Source of the DNA: Planctomycetaceae bacterium
GTDB lineage: Bacteria; Planctomycetota; Planctomycetia; Pirellulales; Pirellulaceae
Reading direction: 5' to 3'
DNA: 6,769 nucleotides
Assembly: GCA_007695205.1 (NCBI GenBank)
Contig: REEF01000509.1
Span: 1 to 6,769 of the forward strand
The position numbers and the translations under genes are program-made. The notes below the pieces were generated by a model. That model was not told the DNA's origin. It did not search any database and was given only the letters and a program-made list of their open reading frames with translations. This document shows, piece after piece, positions 1 through 6,734 of this stretch. How positions within the stretch are numbered: the stretch's first letter is position 1; every line of letters starts with the position of its first letter.

Positions 1-84
1 TGGTCCCGCTCGGCGCTCGGGACCCACCTGGTCCCGCTCGGCGCTCGGGACCCACTTGGCCCCGCTCGGCGCTCGGGACACACT
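1..84. repeat. 28-bp tandem repeat, three copies, hairpin-forming
   Basis: Three head-to-tail 28-bp units lie at 1-28, 29-56 and 57-84. The first two differ only in the last base; the third has two further changes (a T to C near its start and a C to A near its end). Units 1 and 2 each contain the inverted repeat GGTCCCG / CGGGACC around a 9-base centre, so each could fold into a 7-bp stem; the T to C change in unit 3 weakens it. The array starts at base 1 of the window and probably extends to the left. It lies outside any convincing gene. The role is unknown; it resembles the GC-rich palindromic intergenic repeats I associate with planctomycete genomes, which is recollection and not a search result. 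Confidence 0.85.
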
Positions 85-224
85 GGCAACAGGTTCGCGG
101 GCAACGAGGAAGGGATGCGTGATTGTTCTGCGTCATGTACCCCGTACAAAAAATCGAACTAGGCGAACCGTCCCGGACCTGCGATACTCCCCAACCCATT
201 TCTCGGCCTTTACGGACAGTCGCG

Positions 225-1262
225 ATGCGTCAAGCAAACGTTCCACGCTTGCAAAACCCACGTCTAACCGTGATGATCCTGTGCCTGGTGCCAGGGCTGG
301 TCGCACCTGCAGGCGAGACGACCACGACGATCGAGAATGACAGTCTCTTCTTGTCCAATGAATATTGGGAGGCATCGTTCCCGCCAGACATGTGGCACGA
401 GCCTCGACCCCAGGCAGCCTCCGTACCCATGTACGAAGTCAACTGGGATGACGCCGTTGGGGTAGATATCCATGAACTTCAGAACAATCAACCACCTCGA
501 TATGATCCATTCAAGGTTTACCATTATCGCGGCGCCGGCTACGCAGCCCAGAGTCAATGGATTATCGGGAAGGGAGACGAACTGGGGATGTTTAGTCTCC
601 AGTTCCTCAGCGGTTCAGGGACTCGTCTCGGCTCGGGGGGACTCGACCTGGGCGGTGCCGTCCATTTCATCAGCGGTCCCGTCCAGACGGATTTACCGCC
701 GCGAGTCTACGATCTGACATTGGGGCTGCCCTACCGCGGGACCATCGGCGAATCCTGGACTTTTGATGTGATGTTTCGCGTAGGCTGGTTCAGCGATTTT
801 GAAGGCAGTGCGAAGGAGGGCCTGCGTTTTCCCTCGCACCTGGTGCTGTATCGTGAAGCAACTCCATGGTGGCAGTGGGTTCTGGGCGTCGATTTTTTGG
901 ACCGCGATGACTTTCTCCTGTTGCCCGTGTTCGGGGCCGTGTGGACTCCGCAGGAACACTGGCGGCTGGAGGCCGTCTTTCCTCGTCCGCTGATCGGTCG
1001 TCGATTCCAAAGCGGTCGCTGGGTCTACGTCGCGGCACAGATGGGGGGCGGAACCTGGGACATTCAACGCAGTTGGGGCGAGGGCGATGTGTTCACGTAC
1101 CGTGATCTCCAATTGCTACTGGGAATTCAGAATCTAGGACTGGGAATCGAGCGATTCGTCGAGATCGGTTATGTGTTCCAACGGCATCTGGAATACCGCT
1201 CCGGTACCCCCAGCTACAAACCACCGGATGCGGTGCTGCTGCGAGCGGTGGTGCGTTACTAA
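225..1262 (+). CDS. Exported protein, probable outer-membrane beta-barrel (DUF6268-like)
   Basis: Product of 345 residues from ATG 225. Residues 1-29 look like a Sec signal peptide: arginines at 2, 8 and 13, a hydrophobic core at about 14-27, and an Ala-Pro-Ala cleavage site before Gly30. The mature protein is rich in aromatic residues and glycine with alternating hydrophobic stretches, and it ends in Arg-Tyr, as expected of an outer-membrane barrel. The segment at about 223-261 (DFLDRDDF, then LLPVFGAVWTP, then EAVFPRPLIGRR) and the one at about 278-302 (WDIQRSWGEGDVFTYRDLQL) look like a family of uncharacterised planctomycete proteins that I associate with DUF6268; the domain name is from memory. 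No catalytic motif is visible. The start was chosen because it places the signal peptide at the N-terminus. A TTG at 123 in the same frame, preceded by AGGAAGGG at 107-114, would add 34 residues and cannot be excluded. The substrate is unknown and no partner gene is adjacent. Confidence 0.82.
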   Translation: MRQANVPRLQNPRLTVMILCLVPGLVAPAGETTTTIENDSLFLSNEYWEASFPPDMWHEPRPQAASVPMYEVNWDDAVGVDIHELQNNQPPRYDPFKVYHYRGAGYAAQSQWIIGKGDELGMFSLQFLSGSGTRLGSGGLDLGGAVHFISGPVQTDLPPRVYDLTLGLPYRGTIGESWTFDVMFRVGWFSDFEGSAKEGLRFPSHLVLYREATPWWQWVLGVDFLDRDDFLLLPVFGAVWTPQEHWRLEAVFPRPLIGRRFQSGRWVYVAAQMGGGTWDIQRSWGEGDVFTYRDLQLLLGIQNLGLGIERFVEIGYVFQRHLEYRSGTPSYKPPDAVLLRAVVRY

Positions 1263-1848
1263 GCACCCAGCCCGGAATTCCTTGGTGAGACCGGCTACCA
1301 ACCGCACACCGGTCTTGCGTTCGATCCGGAGGAACTTCCCCAATGGTTGGAGAAGGGCTACGTGGGTTACAAGATTTGGTCAGGCCCCTGGCACCGAAGA
1401 TTGGAGTCTGACCAAGAGGGCCATCGTTATGTCGACGATCCGGCTCATGAGTCCAAATTCCAGAAGATGGAAGAAATGCAGATGGTGTGTGCTTCGATTC
1501 ACATCGCTGATCCCAATGGCCCGTTTGGCAATCGCGGTCCATGGCTGGCTGAGCCAGTGGAATACTGGACCCAAATCAATGCTTGGAGAGATGTGCTAGT
1601 CAGACATCCCAGACTACTTGCTGTGGTCGGATCGTACTCTCTTTGCCACCGACATCGGACGTTTGCGGGACGGAGCAGCGGTTAACAGCCGGGTGCGCGC
1701 CCAGATCACAGCGTTTTCGCGTGTTCGTCGCAACAAACGCCCCCACGGCGGGGTTTCAAACGGTTTCTTCGCTCGAAGCCATCCACGGCAGCTTGTCCCG
1801 TACCGCGAAATCCATCGGGCCATTCGCACTTCCCTTCCCCAACGATGA
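1263..1848 (+). pseudogene. Amidohydrolase (COG2159-type) remnant, truncated and with internal deletion
   Basis: Two fragments of one protein family lie in different frames. From 1263 to about 1625 the frame, which has no start codon of its own at the expected place, reads PEELPQWLEKGYVGYKIW, then YVDDP, then SIHIADPNGPFGNRGPW, then AWRDVLVRHPRLL. I recognise this as the central part of a planctomycete TIM-barrel amidohydrolase. From about 1612 the +1 frame reads DYLLWSDRTLFATDIGRL, which matches the later part of the same family, where an Asp of the metal site sits in a GTDIG-like motif. In intact relatives a long stretch lies between these blocks, including a conserved His region. Here they abut at about 1610-1630, so an internal block is lost with a frame change. 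The N-terminal part with the metal-binding HxH is absent: the homology begins right after the TAA at 1260-1262 of the upstream gene. A degraded C-terminus may run on to about 1848 in mixed frames; that end is approximate. It should not be functional. Confidence 0.75.
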
Positions 1849-2383
1849 TCGCGGCATGGAACGTACCGAAATTCCACAACGCACGCCGTCGCAATCATCT
1901 CAATTCGCTATCACATCCGAGCGCGAACGGAGGATCAAGTAAAAGTGATTCGATAGGACTGCAAAACCCCACCCATCACTTAACGTCGAACCCTCATTAT
2001 ATCCAACTCTTTTCCGGTCGGTTGCTTGCGTTGCTCAGAATTCTGGCCCGCCAGTTCCGCCTTCGCCAAACATTCGGTCGCAACCCACCTCCATTGCCGT
2101 GAAACCACCATCCAATTCAAGATCCACTCCTCTTTTGATTGCCGCTTTCCCACTCACCCCCCCCGAATCAGGAGCGTCCGACAGGTGCTTGCACTCCTCT
2201 GGCGAACTGTGTAAACTACAGAGGCGTAAACTGGACCCCGAGAAACCCCACTTCGCAGCCGTCCGCGACTGCACTGCATGGGGTCGCTTTACCGTGAGTC
2301 AGTTTGGCGTTCATGGGATGGTGGGTTTCGCCTCGTCCGGTTTCCTCGGCGGTCTTTGAAGGACTGACTTCAGGAGAAACCTA
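1849..2383. other. Intergenic region without a convincing gene
   Basis: No open frame here shows a recognisable protein family on either strand; the short frames present have no good ribosome binding site and no domain-like composition. Local structures seen are a 10-bp perfect palindrome CAGAATTCTG at about 2036-2045, an inverted repeat CCTCTG/CAGAGG at 2196-2201 and 2219-2224, and two direct copies of GTAAACT at 2211-2217 and 2226-2232. The leader of the zinc-ribbon gene is expected in the 3' part. No intrinsic terminator with a T-run was found. Confidence 0.5.
2189..2217 (+). promoter_or_regulatory. Weak sigma-70-like promoter candidate with overlapping dyad
   Basis: TTGCAC at 2189-2194 and TAAACT at 2212-2217 are separated by 17 bases and match the -35 and -10 consensus at 3 of 6 and 4 of 6 positions. 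The inverted repeat CCTCTG/CAGAGG straddles this -10, and GTAAACT is repeated 15 bases downstream, which could suit an operator. It would give the zinc-ribbon gene a leader of roughly 160 nt. Matches of this quality arise often by chance, and planctomycete promoters are poorly defined, so this is only a candidate. Confidence 0.15.
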
Positions 2384-3454
2384 ATGTCATTTGCCATCAA
2401 ATGTCCTCATTGCCAGAGGAAGTTACGAGTGACCGAGGCGGCGTTTGGCAAGACGGTACCATGTCCGGGCTGCAATAAGCCTATCCAGGTTGCAACCCCC
2501 ACACAGGAAACAAGGCAGCCACTCCCACCGGGCGCGCCGAACCAAGACGCCGGGGCCATGCCCGATGCGCCACCTCATCTTCCGCCCGGAATGCCACCCA
2601 TCCCGCCAAGCGATCAAGACGCTAATCTTGCGGCCGGAATAACACGTCGGACCAGACTTTCCGAAGGGGCATACGACGCACCTGCGCCTTTGAACATAAC
2701 TGACACGTCCGGGGCTGGACGTGGGGCAGGACCTCGGCGATGGGAGACCGCTGGTCAACGTTTCAACATAAGTGACATGTTCTTCGGGAAGGAAAGAGAG
2801 CACGTGTTCACTTTGCTGCCCGGCGAGAAACCGCTGGACGAGTTGAAGATCCAACACCGGCGATTGTTTATTGTGAAGTCGGGTACTACGAGGGTTACGC
2901 TCACAACCCATCGGCTCCTCTACACTACAACACGGGTGTTTTCGCCGGCCTATTGGCTGTTACTACTGGTCGCATTCTATCCTTTGCCCCTGCTATTGCT
3001 ATTCTACTACTTCTTTCGACTGTCGCGCAATCGCAATGTGGCGTTACCACTGGGCAACATCGATTCTTTCGAAAAACGGTACCGGCCCAACTGGCTCTGG
3101 TTTGCTCTGGCGATTCTAGTCGGGAGTATGATTTCGGTCACTTCCGCGGGCCTCGTCGAAGGGGTTCTGGGCAGGACTGAGTCACTGGAATCTTTGGGTG
3201 CAGCCATCGTCTCACAAGGGATCGTGCAGTGGTTCATATGGGCATTGTTGGGGGCAGGTACACTTGTGTTATTGCTGGCGACGCGAATCGTTGGCTACGA
3301 CGTGCACAGTAACGGGAACAACTCGGTGCCCATCCGTTACAGTCCTGGTGATTTGGGCATTTCGGAAGGTCACTTCGATGCCTTTTTTCAGAACGTACAT
3401 GTTCAAATGGAACGTAACAAAGTGCTGCAACCACCAGCAGGACCGGGCAACTAA
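2384..3454 (+). CDS. Zinc-ribbon, PH-like and three-TM membrane protein
   Basis: Product of 356 residues. Residues 7-30 form a zinc ribbon with two CPxC knuckles (Cys7/Cys10 and Cys27/Cys30, 16 residues between), similar to the N-terminal zinc ribbons common in planctomycete and deltaproteobacterial membrane proteins. Residues about 38-80 are a proline-rich, probably flexible linker. Residues about 137-232 resemble a bacterial PH-like domain: a hydrophobic strand at 161-164, then RVTLTTHRLLYTTTRVF and, after an interruption, VALPLGNIDSFEKR, which is the usual 'TxxRLxx...VPLxxIxS' pattern. The first TM segment (about 188-212) interrupts that domain; further TM segments lie at about 236-261 and 278-300, followed by a polar tail. 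AGGAG at 2372-2376 lies 7 bases before the ATG and fixes the start. No catalytic residues are evident. The ribbon probably binds protein or nucleic acid on the cytosolic side, but that is inference. It lies 106 bp upstream of the GYF_2 pair and may be their partner. Confidence 0.88.
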   Translation: MSFAIKCPHCQRKLRVTEAAFGKTVPCPGCNKPIQVATPTQETRQPLPPGAPNQDAGAMPDAPPHLPPGMPPIPPSDQDANLAAGITRRTRLSEGAYDAPAPLNITDTSGAGRGAGPRRWETAGQRFNISDMFFGKEREHVFTLLPGEKPLDELKIQHRRLFIVKSGTTRVTLTTHRLLYTTTRVFSPAYWLLLLVAFYPLPLLLLFYYFFRLSRNRNVALPLGNIDSFEKRYRPNWLWFALAILVGSMISVTSAGLVEGVLGRTESLESLGAAIVSQGIVQWFIWALLGAGTLVLLLATRIVGYDVHSNGNNSVPIRYSPGDLGISEGHFDAFFQNVHVQMERNKVLQPPAGPGN

Positions 3455-3560
3455 GCAAGTCGAAACGGCTGTTGTATCTCGATCGGCTCAATAATAGCAT
3501 GTTTGGGTGGTGGATGGCTCGATCAAGATAAGATATAAATAGCCAGAATGGGAGCTTTCC

Positions 3561-4544
3561 ATGAGCACTCAACCTTCTGCATGGTACGTTCGCGGCGAGG
3601 GTGACCAGCCCGCCGGGCCGTATTCAGCCGAACAGCTTTTTCAGTTGTTGCGGGCGGGGCGGGTGACCCCGGAGACCATTTGTTGGCGCGAGGGGTTACC
3701 GCAATGGTTGCCGCTTGGGGAGGTGGAACCGTTTGCCGCCGCGCTTAGCGGGTCCACGCAGGGCAGCGGCTCCCGCGGCGCGCCGCACCAGGGCGGACCG
3801 GCTGTGATGCCGAGAGGCCTGCCGTCCGCCGGGCGTGTCTCGGGCGCGATGCTGAGCCGCCACCTGCCCGTCATTGCCGGTTGTACAACCGCAGTCATGG
3901 TATTTCTGATGGTCCTGCTCGGCGCCGCGCTGATGCGAGGGAAACAGGCTGGCAACGCACCGGACAGGGACGGTAGAGCGGCCACAAGGAACGAGGAAGC
4001 CCCGCTGGCCGTTATCATTCGCGATTTCGCAGCACGCCGTCAGGACGCATTCGGGCCACAGCATACCGTAGTTCAGCGTGAGGCTGCGCACGCCGACGCC
4101 GTTCGACAGCTTCGAGAAGACCTTGATTCGTGCGGCCCGATTACGTTTACGGGATTGGTGGAAGACATCAACCGGGTGCCGTCGTTCTTCAGCCGGCCGC
4201 GCGGCGACATGTGGCAGATCGAGATGACCGTCCCAGAAGAACTGGCGGACTTGGTGCAGCAACAAATATGCTCGATCCGCATCACCCTAAGCGTGCATTT
4301 GGACGAGACGGACGCTTTGTCAATCAGTAAAGGCGATCCCGTCTTTGTGGAAGGTCCGGTATCCTATCCGGCCGGCGGATCGATCGCGATGGGTCCAAAC
4401 TCTTCCGCCGTCATCACTGTCACCCAGCCGGAAGGAGCGCCGTTGTTTCGCGATTATCGTTTCACACTTCAAATCGGGCAGAACGCGACGTGTTCCGCGG
4501 GAGCGATCCGGGCGATCCGCATGGTGGGGCACGATCGGGGCTGA
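3561..4544 (+). CDS. GYF_2 (DUF4339) membrane protein with OB-fold-like domain
   Basis: Product of 327 residues. Residues 7-59 are a GYF_2 (DUF4339) domain: AWY at the start, GPY at 19-21, a leucine-rich helix with AGR, then CWREGLPQWLPL at 41-52. A low-complexity Gly/Ser/Pro linker follows (about 63-98), then one TM segment at about 102-126. After a polar, partly charged stretch, residues about 190-290 look like a small beta-barrel: ITFTGLVEDI, WQIEMTV, CSIRITLSVHL, and ISKGDPVFVEGPV, a pattern like the OB-fold 'tRNA_anti-like' family (PF12869), in which 'kGd.v.v.G.V' is typical. Assignment to that family is tentative. GGGAG at 3550-3554 lies 6 bases before the ATG. GYF_2 is presumed to bind proline-rich or other peptide segments, by analogy with GYF domains. 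The next gene starts 24 bp after the stop and begins with a paralogous domain, so the two form an operon and probably one complex. Confidence 0.88.
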   Translation: MSTQPSAWYVRGEGDQPAGPYSAEQLFQLLRAGRVTPETICWREGLPQWLPLGEVEPFAAALSGSTQGSGSRGAPHQGGPAVMPRGLPSAGRVSGAMLSRHLPVIAGCTTAVMVFLMVLLGAALMRGKQAGNAPDRDGRAATRNEEAPLAVIIRDFAARRQDAFGPQHTVVQREAAHADAVRQLREDLDSCGPITFTGLVEDINRVPSFFSRPRGDMWQIEMTVPEELADLVQQQICSIRITLSVHLDETDALSISKGDPVFVEGPVSYPAGGSIAMGPNSSAVITVTQPEGAPLFRDYRFTLQIGQNATCSAGAIRAIRMVGHDRG

Positions 4545-4568
4545 GCACAGCGGAAGGAGAACTCCCGC

Positions 4569-6497
4569 ATGAATACTGATGTGGCGGCATGGTACCTGGC
4601 CGGCGACGGTGGGCAGCCCGTCGGCCCTTTCCCAGCAGAAGAACTTATTGCCTCTGTCGGCGCCGGTCGGATCGCCGCGAATACTCTGTGCTGGCGCGAG
4701 GGGCTTTCGGGCTGGCTGCCGCTGGAGCAACTGGAGCCGTTTGCGTCGGCGTTCAATCGCGCGCGGGCGGGCGCGCGACGCCGAGTGGTGGTATATGCCC
4801 TGGGTGGTGCGTTAATCGGCCTTTGTGCCGGACTCGGCGCGGTCGCCGTCTCTTTATATCGTAGCGAAGCGGCCATGTTGGCCGACGCTTGGGAATTCGT
4901 CGAGGAGGGCCGGTACCATCAGGCCGCGGCCACCTTGACAACATCGCTGGAATCAACCCGGTTCCACCGCAGGGAAGCGGAGTACCTGCTCGCCTCCGCA
5001 AGACTCCGGCAATATGCCGCATCCGAAGCCAAGCCGGCGGCGTCCGACGCGCTGGACGAAGCGGCCGAACGACTCCGCAGGCTGTTCCACGCTCGCCCCC
5101 GCTGGCGTGACCGGGCTCGGCACGACCTGGCCGAACTGATGGACAGCATCCCCACGGGCACGTCCGACGCGCTTGACCGCAGCGCCGCCCTGGGCGAAAC
5201 CCTTGAACAAATCGGCCTGCCGGACCTCGCCGCACTGCCGGAGTGGTTGGAACGGGAGAAGCAGTTTACCGGTTTGCGTGATAAGGCCCTGGAAGCGGTC
5301 GGGAAACGCGATTTCCCCGCCGCGGTCGCGCGGCTGAACGAAGCGCTGAATATCAAACCAGACGACGCCGACATCCAGCGCCGGCTGGAAGATGCGACGA
5401 CAGAAATCGTACGCGAGAAACTTTCCGAGGCTGAGCCGATGGTTTCCGAGGGCGAGTACGCGGGCGCCCGGCTGCTCATCGCCGAAGTGGAAAAACTGGA
5501 TCCCGGCAACCTCGAAGCCTCGGAACTTCTCAGACGCATCGACCGTCTGATTCAACTTGCGTCATTCAAGGAGAAGGCCGGGGCCGCCATCGATAACAGC
5601 GACTATGATGCGGCGCTGTCCCTGTTACGTCAGGCCGTACAGATGGCACGCAACGACGGAACCAATAGCCTCGCGCGGGAAACCCTGAGCGGGCTGATCG
5701 AAGACAAGGTTACCTTGTCGCGGCGGTTGGCTTCGCAACACCGCTACGCCGATGCGCAGACGATCCTCACTGAAGTGCTCCGCATGGAGCCCGCCAACGC
5801 TACGGCCCGAGAAATCCTGGATAAACTCGACGGCTTGATCCAGTTCGCCGACTTAAAGCGGGCCGGTGCCGCGGCGCTGGAACAGGGGCGATACGAACAG
5901 GCATTGGAGCTGCTGAGCAAGGCATCGGAGGCAAACCCACAGGACGAAGAGGTCGGATCGCTGGCCCACAGGGCCAGGGCGGCGCTGATGCAGGACTGGA
6001 TCGCCACTGCGCAGCGGGCGAAGGTGGAAAGGAGGTACTCCGAGACGCAGCGGTGGCTTGACAAGGCGATGACGTTAGACCCCGCGAACCAGGAGATTGA
6101 GAACCTTGCCAAGCGGATCGACGCATTGCAGGACGATCCTGAAACCACCGACCTGACCGGCGTGTGGGTGCCCGAGAACACGCACAACAGGTTCCGGTTC
6201 ACCGTGGAGGGTAGCCGAGTGCGAATCGAGGGGATTCCCGGAGCCGGCATGGCGTTGTCGACCGGTAAGCAAGTGCGAAGTTTGCACGCGACCTGGCAGC
6301 GAGCAGGCGCACGCCTTGCCGGCGATGTTGATGTCATCTTTGCGGACGGTCAAAGCGCAGTGTTTGAAGTTTCCGCAACCGTGGTCAGCCCTGCCATTCT
6401 CCGCGTCCGTTGGAGGGATGCCCGATGGGATCCGAAGCGGAAAAAATGGGTCGGCCACGGAAATACCGATTGGCGAAAAGAGCGAGGCATTGAATAG
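4569..6497 (+). CDS. GYF_2 membrane protein with TPR-like array and beta-rich C-terminal domain
   Basis: Product of 642 residues. Residues 7-62 are a GYF_2 domain (AWY, GPF at 19-21, CWREGLSGWLPL at 41-52) identical at about 31 of 56 positions to that of the preceding gene. An Arg-rich stretch (64-72) precedes a single TM segment at about 73-97; by the positive-inside rule the GYF_2 domain is cytosolic and the rest lies across the membrane. Residues about 104-520 are helical and TPR-like. Six units are marked by an aromatic residue plus a small-residue/Ala pair (Phe249, Tyr297, Tyr346, Tyr393, Tyr442, Tyr490), with a spacing of 47-49 residues, more than the usual 34. The end of most hairpins reads like 'LDPxN' or 'KPDD'. 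Residues about 527-640 form a separate beta-rich domain opening with DLTGVW, loosely lipocalin-like and not recognised. AAGGAG at 4554-4559 lies 9 bases before the ATG. No enzymatic motif is visible; a scaffold role in envelope assembly or protein binding is inferred. Confidence 0.88.
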   Translation: MNTDVAAWYLAGDGGQPVGPFPAEELIASVGAGRIAANTLCWREGLSGWLPLEQLEPFASAFNRARAGARRRVVVYALGGALIGLCAGLGAVAVSLYRSEAAMLADAWEFVEEGRYHQAAATLTTSLESTRFHRREAEYLLASARLRQYAASEAKPAASDALDEAAERLRRLFHARPRWRDRARHDLAELMDSIPTGTSDALDRSAALGETLEQIGLPDLAALPEWLEREKQFTGLRDKALEAVGKRDFPAAVARLNEALNIKPDDADIQRRLEDATTEIVREKLSEAEPMVSEGEYAGARLLIAEVEKLDPGNLEASELLRRIDRLIQLASFKEKAGAAIDNSDYDAALSLLRQAVQMARNDGTNSLARETLSGLIEDKVTLSRRLASQHRYADAQTILTEVLRMEPANATAREILDKLDGLIQFADLKRAGAAALEQGRYEQALELLSKASEANPQDEEVGSLAHRARAALMQDWIATAQRAKVERRYSETQRWLDKAMTLDPANQEIENLAKRIDALQDDPETTDLTGVWVPENTHNRFRFTVEGSRVRIEGIPGAGMALSTGKQVRSLHATWQRAGARLAGDVDVIFADGQSAVFEVSATVVSPAILRVRWRDARWDPKRKKWVGHGNTDWRKERGIE

Positions 6498-6504
6498 GGA
6501 CACC

Positions 6505-6684
6505 TCACACCGGTACCTTCCGCCTCGAGGTAGCTGCTGTCAGTGCAGACCAGGAGCCCAGATTCGCACCTGCCGAATGACCGGCGACGAAGATCGAGTC
6601 TGACGCTCCGCCGCATTGCTCGGCGTTATCATGGACCCACATGATCGCCTTGGCTTCGTTCGAGAAATAGCCCCAACGTTGCAT
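6505..6684 (-). pseudogene. Alpha/beta hydrolase (esterase/lipase-type) fragment
   Basis: The reverse strand reads FSNEAKAIMWVHDNAEQCGG, then SDSIFVAGHSAGANLGSWSAL. This is the nucleophile-elbow region of an alpha/beta hydrolase of the BD-FAE/esterase type: a helix ending in WVHDNA, a GG turn, a strand SIFVAG, and the GxSxG motif GHSAG at 6568-6582 with Ser as the presumed nucleophile. Everything else of the roughly 250-300 residue family is missing: the oxyanion HGG region should lie upstream (to the right), where a nested palindrome occurs instead, and the catalytic Asp and His should lie downstream, but the frame leaves family-like sequence after about 6541 and stops at 6505-6507. The fragment therefore looks like a degraded remnant. 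The boundaries are approximate. It faces the cassette gene that ends at 6497. Confidence 0.65.
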
Positions 6685-6734
6685 AAAGTTCCCTCGTAGG
6701 ACGGATTGGCAATCCGTCCTACTCTTTATGCAAC
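6678..6734. repeat. Nested palindrome (two perfect inverted repeats)
   Basis: The outer arms GTTGCATAAAG (6678-6688) and CTTTATGCAAC (6724-6734) are perfect inverted repeats of 11 bp. Between them lies a second perfect inverted repeat of 12 bp, GTAGGACGGATT (6696-6707) and AATCCGTCCTAC (6711-6722), with GGC at the centre; G6708 and C6710 also pair, so the inner palindrome can be read as 13 bp around one base. Left and right of the inner palindrome only 7 bases (6689-6695) and 1 base (6723) separate the arms. On the minus strand the inner part reads TDCQSVL, a peptide I recall as a frequent spurious motif in translated planctomycete intergenic DNA; this suggests a dispersed repeat family. No T-run follows, so it is not a classic intrinsic terminator, but it could form a strong hairpin in a transcript reading through from the upstream gene. 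Confidence 0.9.

Noticed and set aside
115..162. 15-codon ATG frame before the exported-protein gene as a leader peptide
   Set aside because: No ribosome binding site at suitable spacing and no attenuator-like structure or biased codons; such frames are frequent by chance.
1347..1685. Open frame of 112 codons beginning at a TTG, possible small gene
   Set aside because: Its sequence is the middle of an amidohydrolase, homology continues upstream of the TTG to 1263 without a start, and the family continues in a different frame after about 1612; it is treated as part of a pseudogene.
1741..1756. CCCC/GGGG hairpin followed by TTT as an intrinsic terminator
   Set aside because: The stem is only 4 bp and the T-run only three bases, inside the amidohydrolase relic.
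2357..2376. Small hairpin TGAAG/CTTCA touching the ribosome binding site of the zinc-ribbon gene
   Set aside because: A 5-bp stem with a 6-base loop is too weak to argue for translational control.
3503..3540. AT-rich stretch with TATAAA at 3534-3539 upstream of the first GYF_2 gene as a promoter
   Set aside because: No acceptable -35 hexamer lies 16-18 bases upstream, and the position would leave a leader of only about 15 bases; a promoter here is possible but unsupported.
4919..5539. Long reverse-strand frame of 206 codons opposite the TPR gene
   Set aside because: It has Ser/Arg-rich composition typical of an antisense shadow of a GC-rich gene and no recognisable domain; the plus-strand gene explains the region.
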